Assembly: GCF_000423565.1 (NCBI RefSeq)
Contig: NZ_KE384042.1
Coordinates: forward strand, 1 to 60,336
Length of the DNA stretch: 60,336 nucleotides
Reading direction: 5' to 3'
Source of the DNA: Runella zeae DSM 19591
GTDB lineage: Bacteria > Bacteroidota > Bacteroidia > Cytophagales > Spirosomataceae
The notes beneath the pieces were generated by a model that did not search any database, was not told the DNA's origin, and saw nothing but the letters and a program-made list of their open reading frames with translations. The translations under genes were made by a program, and so were the position numbers. Within the stretch, counting starts at the first letter, position 1. Every line of letters starts with the position of its first letter. Below are positions 42,342-49,939 of this stretch, piece after piece.

Positions 42342-43946
42342 TTAGGGCATTACATTTCCCCAAAGTGTAAGCGCTTGATTTTGAGGTAGATTGCTTATTT
42401 GTAAAAAAGAACGGAAGTCATTGCCTTTGAGAATGAGTGTTTTGGCCGAAGTATCGTCTGCTTGCAAGAAAAAGCGGGTCTTTTCTTGGACAAAGGGTGC
42501 GCAGTCGGCAACGGTCACTTTTGTACTATTAGTGAGTTTGATATACGATTCGCTTTGCACCGCTATCATCGCCGAAATATCCTTTACGACGACGTCTTGT
42601 ACATGATTGAGTACCATGGCTGGGCGTTGTTCGGGGGCATTGAAGTACAATCTGATGTTTTGTAAGGACACATTACGAGCGTGGCGTAGCTGAAATCCGT
42701 AGGCATTATTGATTCCAAACTGTTCGGCATCAGGGTATTTTTTTTCGTTTTCGGGCAAGAGTTTTTGGGCATCGGCTAGGGTACCTCCTCCCGAAAATGT
42801 AATGGAAATATTAGACAGATAAATATTTTCGAGCGGGTGGTCGGGTAGCCCTGCCAACAAGCAGCCGAGTTTGGACGCACCTGTAGCCACAATATTAGAA
42901 ATCTGTACATTTCGTAAAGTACCTATGGGGACTTCTCCTTGGTTTTTTGAGAAAGGGCGTGCTCGGTTGCCCAATCGCAAAAAAATAGGAACCTGAGGCC
43001 CCGAAATATGAATGTTGTCAATCACCACACCATCTAGCTGACCGCCATCGACGGTTGCAAGCGTAATACCCGAGTTGCCCGTAGGATTGCCATAAATAGC
43101 CCGGTCAGCTACGGCAGAAGGGCGCACGACACAATTGATGATAGCGATATTTTTAAACCCGCCCGACGATTCGGTGCCGCATTTGATAGCATTGCAATGG
43201 CTACTCAAAATACAGTTGCTAATCACTACGTTTTCGACGGGTTTTGCATTCATGCTTTTGAGAGTGATACCATCGTCGTCGCTGTCGCCAAGGCAATTGA
43301 CAATCCGCACATTTTTGCAGCCATCGATGTCCATCATGTCATTGTTTTTATTGCTATGATTGAAGACATTGATGCCGTCAATCAAAATGTTTTCACAATT
43401 GAGATAATGCTGCATCCAAAAACCCGAATTGCGCAAATGTAGCTCTTTGACGGTCAAGCCTTTGACTTCGACAAACCACAATACAAAGGGGCGTTGGTTG
43501 TAGTTTTTAGGTAAAGAAGCTACATTTTCTGTAAAAAAACTGCCTTGCCCATCGATTGTACCACCTCCTTTTAAGGTGATATTTTGTTGATTTTCAGCAT
43601 AAAAAAGCGAAAAGTGAATATTTTCACTGCTGTAATATTCCACTTTTGGGGTGATGACTGGATAAAGTGTAATATCGGTAGCCCCCAAAATAGTGGTACC
43701 CGCTGGAATGTCGAGTGTTACATTGTTTTTTAGAAAAATAGTAGAAGTAAGATAGCGACCTGCCGGAAACCAAACGGTACCGCCACCTTGGGCGGCACAG
43801 CGATCTACCGCTTTTTGAATGGCTTTGGTGTCTAAAGTTTTACCGTCACCTTTGGCACCATATGTTTTTACATTCAAAACATAAGTTTCATTGGCCCACA
43901 GGGTACATTTTGAAAAAAGAAAAACAATAATTAAGAATCGATTCAT
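42342..43946 (-). CDS. Glycoside hydrolase family 28-like (polygalacturonase-type) protein
   Basis: This 534-residue secreted right-handed beta-helix protein has a signal ending TLWAN. It opens with the GH28 hallmark VKTYGAKGDGKTLDTKAIQKA and GGGTVWFPAGRYLTSTIFLK. Candidate catalytic acids are in NNDMMDID and GDSDDDGITLKS. The canonical GHG and RIK motifs are not present; SHCNAIKCGTES stands in the GHG position. It thus belongs to a divergent branch, and its linkage specificity is uncertain (homogalacturonan or rhamnogalacturonan are the usual targets). Its place beside galactarate genes fits uronate-containing substrates. Confidence 0.8.
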   Translation of the reverse strand: MNRFLIIVFLFSKCTLWANETYVLNVKTYGAKGDGKTLDTKAIQKAVDRCAAQGGGTVWFPAGRYLTSTIFLKNNVTLDIPAGTTILGATDITLYPVITPKVEYYSSENIHFSLFYAENQQNITLKGGGTIDGQGSFFTENVASLPKNYNQRPFVLWFVEVKGLTVKELHLRNSGFWMQHYLNCENILIDGINVFNHSNKNNDMMDIDGCKNVRIVNCLGDSDDDGITLKSMNAKPVENVVISNCILSSHCNAIKCGTESSGGFKNIAIINCVVRPSAVADRAIYGNPTGNSGITLATVDGGQLDGVVIDNIHISGPQVPIFLRLGNRARPFSKNQGEVPIGTLRNVQISNIVATGASKLGCLLAGLPDHPLENIYLSNISITFSGGGTLADAQKLLPENEKKYPDAEQFGINNAYGFQLRHARNVSLQNIRLYFNAPEQRPAMVLNHVQDVVVKDISAMIAVQSESYIKLTNSTKVTVADCAPFVQEKTRFFLQADDTSAKTLILKGNDFRSFLQISNLPQNQALTLWGNVMP

Positions 43947-43980
43947 GATAAAAATTACGAACTGTCACTAAGAAGATATA

Positions 43981-44020
43981 ATAAGACCTTCCAAGTTTTT
44001 AAAAACTTAGAAGGTCTTAT
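43981..44020 (-). terminator. Hairpin between the Gfo/Idh/MocA and GH28 genes
   Basis: The inverted repeat ataagacctt-cc-aagttttt / aaaaactt-ag-aaggtcttat has a two-base mismatch in the middle. It lies 18 bp past the oxidoreductase stop on the minus strand. Confidence 0.6.
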
Positions 44021-44038
44021 AGTTTGAGATTTTAGAAT

Positions 44039-45487
44039 CTACAGCGTCAGACTCCAGCCTTCGCGATAGTCACGTTTCACAAACTGATTGGCCAAATCAT
44101 AATTGGTGATTTTCATGTTTGGCGCATCATAATAAAGCTTTTTGCGACCATTGTATTTATCAACGGTACGTTTGGCCGAAGGATTGTCGCGGAGCATCCA
44201 ACTACGAATCGCCAAGTTTCCAATCAAAATACTTTCGGTAAATGGAGCGGCATATTCAAACGGCGAACTTGTAACCCCTTTGCCGTAACCTGCGATACAA
44301 GCATTGACCCATTGTAGATAGTGGTCTTCGTTGGGTACGCGCTCGATGGTTTCGGGGATGTTCAAAGATTCATTGGCTTTCAAGGGCAACAAGCGTGGCT
44401 TGGCACCGTAGCAATCGGCCATGAGTTTTCCTTTGGTGCCGATAAACAGAACACCGCCGTCGGAGTTTCCAAAACTTTCGCCTGGCAGTAGTTCTTCGGG
44501 AAGCTCAGGTAAAATACCACCGTCGTACCAGCTTACTTTGATGTTTCCTTTGCCGTCTTTGCGTGGATAATCTAAGTGAATGGAGGTAGAAAATGGCGTC
44601 CAATCAGGATTGTCATCTTGGGGGCGAAGGGTGAAAGTCCATGTGCCAGCTACGCTACATTCGACCGAAGTCGGGTAGTCAATAGGTAAAATCCGATAGA
44701 CAGGATCCATGATATGACAAGCCATATCGCCAAGTGCACCCGTACCATAAGGCCACCATCCGCGCCAGTTCCAAGGCAAGTAGGCTTCATTGTAAGGTAC
44801 TTTTTTGGCAGGCCCTAGCCACAAGTCAAAATCTAATTCTTTTGGAATATCATATGTTTTGTCGGTAGGAATGGCTTGTGGCCACACGGGGCGGTTGGTC
44901 CATGTCAGTACTTTATGGACATCCCCGATGATTCCCGAATCATAGATTTCTTTCATCCGGCGAACCCCATTGCCCGAGCCACCTTGGTTTCCCATTTGGG
45001 TGATTACTTTATATTTTTTGGCGGCTTGTCCCAAAATCCGCGCTTCGTAGATGTCGTGGGTGAGGGGTTTTTGGGTATATACGTGTTTGCCCAATTGCAT
45101 CGCTGCGAGCGTTGCTACGGCGTGGGTATTGTCAGGGGTCGAAATCGAGCAAGCATCAATGTTTTTGCGCTCTTTTGAGAGCATTTCCCGAAAATCTTTG
45201 TAGTAAGTGGCTTTGGGAAAACGATTACGAGATTCGACGGCTTGGCGGTCGTCTACGTCGCAAAGAGCTACGATATTGACATTGGGACTTGCCGCAAACG
45301 ACGACAAATCGCTTTTCCCTTTTCCACCGACGCCAATCCCCGCAATATTGAGCTTATCGCTAGGAGCAACGAAGCCCTTGCCTAGTACGTGGCGAGGCAC
45401 AATGAAAAAAGAAGTAGCCGCTACCGATGAGGCTTTGATGAATTGACGACGACTATCAGAGTGTTGTTCTGGTTTGTTTTCTTCCAT
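44039..45487 (-). CDS. Gfo/Idh/MocA-family oxidoreductase with twin-arginine signal
   Basis: This 482-residue protein has the twin-arginine leader SRRQFIKASS at residues 12-21, so it is folded before export to the periplasm. A Rossmann domain follows (IAGIGVGGKGK; ALCDVDD), with QKP at 139-141 in place of the common EKP and then LTHD. The C-terminal part (WNWRGWWPYGTGALGDMACHIMD) is typical of exported members found in sugar-degradation clusters. Such enzymes use bound NAD(P) to act on sugars or glycosides through hydride transfer. The substrate is unknown. It lies upstream of GH28 and downstream of the sialidase-fold gene. Confidence 0.88.
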   Translation of the reverse strand: MEENKPEQHSDSRRQFIKASSVAATSFFIVPRHVLGKGFVAPSDKLNIAGIGVGGKGKSDLSSFAASPNVNIVALCDVDDRQAVESRNRFPKATYYKDFREMLSKERKNIDACSISTPDNTHAVATLAAMQLGKHVYTQKPLTHDIYEARILGQAAKKYKVITQMGNQGGSGNGVRRMKEIYDSGIIGDVHKVLTWTNRPVWPQAIPTDKTYDIPKELDFDLWLGPAKKVPYNEAYLPWNWRGWWPYGTGALGDMACHIMDPVYRILPIDYPTSVECSVAGTWTFTLRPQDDNPDWTPFSTSIHLDYPRKDGKGNIKVSWYDGGILPELPEELLPGESFGNSDGGVLFIGTKGKLMADCYGAKPRLLPLKANESLNIPETIERVPNEDHYLQWVNACIAGYGKGVTSSPFEYAAPFTESILIGNLAIRSWMLRDNPSAKRTVDKYNGRKKLYYDAPNMKITNYDLANQFVKRDYREGWSLTL

Positions 45488-45658
45488 GATAATAGTAAAA
45501 AGGTTGGTAGTTTAGTGAAATCGAATCGTGCAACTTGATAAGTTTATAAGGGAAAGAACCTAAGGTTTGTGAATTGATTTTTGGAAATGACAATTAGCCT
45601 GAGGCTTTGTATAATACTGCCAAAGAAGCCAATCGTACCTATGACTTTACCGAAAAAA

Positions 45659-47539
45659 TTAATATCCTTTTACTTTCACATCATCTACGTAAAAAATAGC
45701 CTTTGTCAATGGCTCATCGGCTCCAACCAATGGCGGATGAGGGTCTTCGTTGGGGGTTTTGCGATTGGGCAGGTCACGATAAGGCCCTGTACGTAGCGAA
45801 AGACGTTCTATGGATTTTACGGCTTCGGTCAGTGCTGCTTTTTCGAGTACTTTGTTGCCATTGATGCTCAAATCAAAACTTCCCTGCAAGCGAGCGTCTA
45901 CTTTCAATTTTAACTCGTACCATTGCCCAGCTTGATAGGTTTGTAAGATTTTTTCAACACCTCCATTAAAAGCCACGATATTGCCTTTGTCATCAAATCG
46001 AATCCTGACAGGACGGTTTCCATAGCGGTCGGTAAGGTCGAGTTCGAGGGTGCCATTTTGCGCCTGAGCCGCTTGTATTTTCAGTGAGCATTCTACGTTG
46101 TTTCCTTCTTCAAATACCCTGATTGCTCTTGCATAATCATAAGGGTCTTGGTCCGAAAGTTCGAGGCATTTACCAGTGGATTGAGGCGTATTTACCACCG
46201 TGATAGGAGCCCATTGAGGAGCGTAGATGTTCCAATCTGGCACCGAACCGTTAAGGGCTAACGCATCAAAATTATCTTCCACAGCGCCTTTGATTTCATA
46301 GCGTACAGGTGTAGGAATGCGGCTGAGCCAGATGTCTTCTTTGTTCATGCTATACGACAGCCACATGTCATTGCCGGGGGGATTGCCATTGCCTTCTTCG
46401 ATACCGCGCATATAGCATGGCCCAAAGTCTTTCCAGCGTCCAAAAAAACGACGCGGTGGCACTTCGCCCTGTACCAAAAGCATATTGTCGAAAATCGCCC
46501 CATCATCGCCCGTGATAATAACCAGCGGAAAACGGTGTTCATCCATTTCGATAGGATTATAACAAATCGCGTAGCGACCGTCGTCGGTGCGTTGGCCCCA
46601 TTGTTTACCACCCGCCATCGTCAAAGTTGGTACCTTAACAGGAGCTGAAAAAGTGGTACCTTCATCATCCGAAAGAGCGGTTTTGGAACGTTTCCAGAGG
46701 GCAACTACTTTGCCATCTTTGCGGTGGTAGTAAGAAAGGGCTTGAATGTCAAGGGATTTGTCGAGATTGTTTTTATAAAATCCGTCGAGCCCATTGTCTT
46801 CTTCGCGCCATTGGAGGGTCATGAGTTTATCGTTCAAAAGCGCGCGACAGGCATCCACAAAACCCGCATCAGATGATTTTTCAAAGAAAGAAAAAGCGGT
46901 ATTTTTCTCCGTCCATTGGGTGCCATTGGTGGCTTTATGGCTACTGTACCTGATAAAATAAATAGGGCCATAGGTGCCGTCTTTGTAAGCTTCGCGTACT
47001 ACTCGCCCAATGCCGCCTTCTTTAAAAGGGTCTTCGGCATGGGCATAAAATCCTAATACCAGTAAACGCCCGTTAGGGGCTATATAAAACCCCATGCGTT
47101 GGTGCATCATGTAGCCCTTTGAACCCTTAGGCACTTTGACCCCTTTGGGTGCTACATAAGGCGGAAATACTACCTGGGGTTTGTTCCATGCCCGCCCGTC
47201 TTTGGAGGTCAAAACGAGGGTTTGGCCAGGGGCAATGTGTTCATCGACAGGATTGCTGAGGTATTGTTGGTAGAAAGTATCGTTCCAATAACAAATATTG
47301 GAAGCATGACTATAGGTCCATCCTGAACCGTCTCCCAGCTCAGGATGCGTACGATTGACACGCACCGTTTGACGACTTTCAACCCCAATCGCGTAGCGAA
47401 GCCTTCCTTCATGGACTTGGGGGTCGGCACTAATGCCTCCTACATATCGTACGGGTTCATGTACACTACCTGTTTGAGCAATGACCAGATGACTCGCAAG
47501 AGCCAATATTCCCCCGTACCAGTAAACTCTATTTTTCAT
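45659..47539 (-). CDS. Secreted sialidase-fold (BNR-like propeller) protein with C-terminal jelly-roll domain
   Basis: This 626-residue protein has a signal ending LVIAQ. The central part has propeller features: VLTSKDGRAWNKPQVVFPP, IRYSSHKATNGTQW and ALSDDEGTTFSAPVKVP are Asp-box-like turns of the sialidase superfamily. From about residue 425 (VEDNFDALALNGSVPDWNI) a lectin-like domain follows, with GNNVECSLKIQAAQ and GQWYELKLKV. It is likely an exo-acting glycosidase or lyase on a plant or bacterial glycan, but I cannot assign a family number. It sits in a run of pectin-type genes, 66 bp after the DUF5009 gene. Confidence 0.6.
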   Translation of the reverse strand: MKNRVYWYGGILALASHLVIAQTGSVHEPVRYVGGISADPQVHEGRLRYAIGVESRQTVRVNRTHPELGDGSGWTYSHASNICYWNDTFYQQYLSNPVDEHIAPGQTLVLTSKDGRAWNKPQVVFPPYVAPKGVKVPKGSKGYMMHQRMGFYIAPNGRLLVLGFYAHAEDPFKEGGIGRVVREAYKDGTYGPIYFIRYSSHKATNGTQWTEKNTAFSFFEKSSDAGFVDACRALLNDKLMTLQWREEDNGLDGFYKNNLDKSLDIQALSYYHRKDGKVVALWKRSKTALSDDEGTTFSAPVKVPTLTMAGGKQWGQRTDDGRYAICYNPIEMDEHRFPLVIITGDDGAIFDNMLLVQGEVPPRRFFGRWKDFGPCYMRGIEEGNGNPPGNDMWLSYSMNKEDIWLSRIPTPVRYEIKGAVEDNFDALALNGSVPDWNIYAPQWAPITVVNTPQSTGKCLELSDQDPYDYARAIRVFEEGNNVECSLKIQAAQAQNGTLELDLTDRYGNRPVRIRFDDKGNIVAFNGGVEKILQTYQAGQWYELKLKVDARLQGSFDLSINGNKVLEKAALTEAVKSIERLSLRTGPYRDLPNRKTPNEDPHPPLVGADEPLTKAIFYVDDVKVKGY

Positions 47540-47605
47540 TTTTGAAATAAGATGTGATTAAAGAAAATACTGGTACGGCGGGGATTTGGGCTATCGTAAA
47601 AGAAG

Positions 47606-48715
47606 TTAGACTTTGACAAAGATTTTGTGACGGTACATGACATACAGCACGAGCCAGACCAATATCAGTCCCCCAAGGGCATTGAAAACTTCGTGCCATT
47701 TTTCGGCAGTATGTGAGTAAAGACCCGCAAAAAGTAAACGAGATGTTTCGCCAAAATTCACAAACCGACACGCTAGATAAATCACGAGGGAGTTCATCCC
47801 AATCACCTTGAAGAAAAAAGCCCAACGGGTATAATTGCGTACGTCAATCAACCAATAAAAGAGCGCAATCATCAGGCAAGCCATACCACCCGTAAGCAAG
47901 ATAAATGAGCTAGACCAAAGGTGCTTGTTGACAGGAAACACCACTCCCCAAACCAGCCCTGTGGCGATTCCGACGCCGCCAAATGCCATCAATCGTTGAA
48001 GTTTGAAAGAAGAAGTACTGGGAGTTTGCAACAGTTGTCCTATCAAACACCCAAAAATAGTAAGACAAGTGGCGGGTAGTTGGGTAGAAAGGGCAAGCTC
48101 GTCGTAAGTTTTTTGTTTCAAACGTCCCGGCATGAATGTGCGATCAACCCAACCTGCTAAATTACCTTCAAAAGTAAGGTCACCACCGCCGTAGCCACCC
48201 ACCGAAATCAACATAAGTCCTGCATAATAAAGTACCAAAATACCAATCGCTGTATAGAGTTGTTGTTTCCAGTTGGTATTCATATAAAGCAACGCCACCA
48301 AAAAAGTGGCGATTCCGATACGTCCCAATACGGTCCCATAACGGATATGCGCAGGGTCAAAAATGTCGAGAGGGGCGTTTTTGTCGAGGAGGCCAAAAAA
48401 GAACAGAATGAGCATTCTTTTGAATAGTTTTTTGCGAAGCTCGGCTTGAGATACGCCTTTTTCTAAGGCACTCTTGAGACTAAACGCTAAAGACACTCCT
48501 GCCATAAACAAAAACAGCGGAAAGATAAAATCATAGAAAGTAAAGCCATTCCAATCAGGATGGTGGAATTGTGCTGCAATAGCGTCGATGAACGATATAT
48601 TGGTTTTACCTCCTAGAGAGTGGATAAAAGCGCCGCCGCCCGAAATCATGAGCATATCAAAGCCACGTAGTGCGTCTAAAGAAGCCAATCGGCTTGAGGG
48701 AAGTGGTTGGTTCAT
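47606..48715 (-). CDS. DUF5009/HGSNAT-like membrane acyltransferase
   Basis: This 369-residue protein has about 10 membrane helices. It opens SRLASLDALRGFDMLMISGG, with DFIFPLFLFMAGVSLAF and RMLILFFFGLLDK following. This is the heparan-alpha-glucosaminide N-acetyltransferase/DUF5009 family, which moves acetyl groups across the membrane onto sugars. In degradation clusters its role is unclear; it may handle acetyl groups released from glycans. It ends 66 bp before the sialidase-fold gene and starts 30 bp after the DUF1080 gene, so these form one operon. Confidence 0.85.
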   Translation of the reverse strand: MNQPLPSSRLASLDALRGFDMLMISGGGAFIHSLGGKTNISFIDAIAAQFHHPDWNGFTFYDFIFPLFLFMAGVSLAFSLKSALEKGVSQAELRKKLFKRMLILFFFGLLDKNAPLDIFDPAHIRYGTVLGRIGIATFLVALLYMNTNWKQQLYTAIGILVLYYAGLMLISVGGYGGGDLTFEGNLAGWVDRTFMPGRLKQKTYDELALSTQLPATCLTIFGCLIGQLLQTPSTSSFKLQRLMAFGGVGIATGLVWGVVFPVNKHLWSSSFILLTGGMACLMIALFYWLIDVRNYTRWAFFFKVIGMNSLVIYLACRFVNFGETSRLLFAGLYSHTAEKWHEVFNALGGLILVWLVLYVMYRHKIFVKV

Positions 48716-48745
48716 AGTAGGTTTAGGTAGAGGAAGCGCGAGCGT

Positions 48746-49363
48746 TTATAGCTCCGTGATTTTAATATTTTTGTATTGGATAAGGGCCTTGCCTCCACCA
48801 TGAATTTGAAGCCCAATGAGGCCAGATTTTGGGATAGAAGCATCTGGTTCGGTATAGTCTACCGTTTTCAAACCATTGATCCAGAGCTGAATATGATTGC
48901 CCTTGCATTGGATTTTATACTGATTCCAATCGTTGAGTTTGAGTACTTTGGCGAGGGGAGCGGCATCGGCATGTACGAGGACTTTGTTGCGTCTCGATTC
49001 GTCGTAGAGGCATCCCCAATAGTCTTTGCCAATATCGGCTTGATAGCCAATCATCTCATAATCAGGTGAGGTATGCCGTGTGCTGCGAAACTGAACACCA
49101 CCATTGATAAAACCTTCGGTACCAGTAAGTTTGAAGTCTAATTCCAGTACAAAATCAGAATAGCTACGGCGCGTTCGTAAAAATTCGTTGTGCGGAACGG
49201 TCGTGGTCAGCGAACCACCCGTGAGGGCGCCGTCTTTGATTTGCCAAGTATGGAGCGTATCGCCTTCCCACCCGTTGAAAGTACGTCCGTCGAAAAGAGA
49301 AATCGGCGCTTGAGTAGGTGGCAATAACAAATGTAAGAAGAGGGAGAGAGTAGCGTAAAACAT
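48746..49363 (-). CDS. DUF1080 (3-keto-disaccharide hydrolase-type) protein
   Basis: This 205-residue exported protein has a short hydrophobic leader. It carries the DUF1080 opening SLFDGRTFNGWEGD, then WQIKDGALTGGS, LELDFKLTG and GVQFRSTRH. It ends with GLIGLQIHGGGKALIQYKNIKI. The fold is a concanavalin-like jelly roll. Relatives cleave 3-keto-glycosides made by Gfo/Idh/MocA-type oxidases, and two such oxidoreductases are in this window, which makes a keto-sugar route plausible. It is the first gene of the minus-strand run down to the sialidase-fold protein. Confidence 0.85.
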   Translation of the reverse strand: MFYATLSLFLHLLLPPTQAPISLFDGRTFNGWEGDTLHTWQIKDGALTGGSLTTTVPHNEFLRTRRSYSDFVLELDFKLTGTEGFINGGVQFRSTRHTSPDYEMIGYQADIGKDYWGCLYDESRRNKVLVHADAAPLAKVLKLNDWNQYKIQCKGNHIQLWINGLKTVDYTEPDASIPKSGLIGLQIHGGGKALIQYKNIKITEL

Positions 49364-49413
49364 AGCCTTTTTTGACCCTAAAAGGCACCGACAACCTACT
49401 CTCTACCTACGAG

Positions 49414-49788
49414 TTACTGTCTAATTTCTTTGCCACGGACGGTCATTTCCCAATCCCCAAAACTTCCGTACAATACAAAGGAGCCAAAACGAAATTTGTC
49501 GACAATCTCGGTTCCTTCCGATACACTGTCATAAAAATCTTTGTCAACGGGTAGTTCAAAATCAACTGCATTGATGGCGTTTTTGATGTGTTTTTTGATA
49601 CTAAGCGAAAAATTAGACTGCTTTAGACGTATTTTTAAGATATACTTAGGTTTGGCATTGGCAGTTAAGGCTTGTAATTGGGCTTTCAAGTCGGCATTTT
49701 CTTTTTGTAAACGCTCCAATTCGGCAGCATCGCCGCAGCTTGTCAGGAGCAGTATCATCATCATGCTAAAAGGTAAAAAACGATTCAT
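49414..49788 (-). CDS. Small coiled-coil lipoprotein
   Basis: This 124-residue protein has a lipoprotein leader ending LLTSC (Cys18) followed directly by a heptad-type coiled coil (AELERLQKENADLKAQLQAL). A compact beta-rich domain then follows, with YILKIRLKQSNFSLSIKK, VDFELPVDKDFYDSV and a close in SFGDWEMTVRGKEI. I do not recognise the family. Anchored coiled coils often act as spacers or trimerisation stalks in the periplasm. It lies between a terminator-bounded TonB receptor gene and the DUF1080 gene, 50 bp from the latter. Confidence 0.7.
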   Translation of the reverse strand: MNRFLPFSMMMILLLTSCGDAAELERLQKENADLKAQLQALTANAKPKYILKIRLKQSNFSLSIKKHIKNAINAVDFELPVDKDFYDSVSEGTEIVDKFRFGSFVLYGSFGDWEMTVRGKEIRQ

Positions 49789-49860
49789 CTTCTGTAAATT
49801 TTGATTGGTTATTTGAAAGGTGGAAAATAGTAATTATTGAAGAGAAAAAGTGAAAACAAT

Positions 49861-49900
49861 AAAAAAACGCGCTTCAAGTTAACGATTTGAAACGCGTTTT
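49861..49900 (-). terminator. Rho-independent terminator of the TonB receptor gene
   Basis: The stem aaaacgcgcttcaa (49864-49877) / ttgaaacgcgtttt (49887-49900) has one mismatch and is followed on the minus strand by U residues. It lies 39 bp past the receptor stop. Confidence 0.85.
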
Positions 49901-49939
49901 TGCTCATGTACTTTCACTAAAATATGTCTTGCTTATCCA

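Noticed and set aside
45590-45660. Short plus-strand stretch reading TAKEANRTYDFTEKI
   Set aside because: It looks protein-like but is under 25 codons, with no start codon and no recognisable family; possibly a gene scrap, not enough to annotate.
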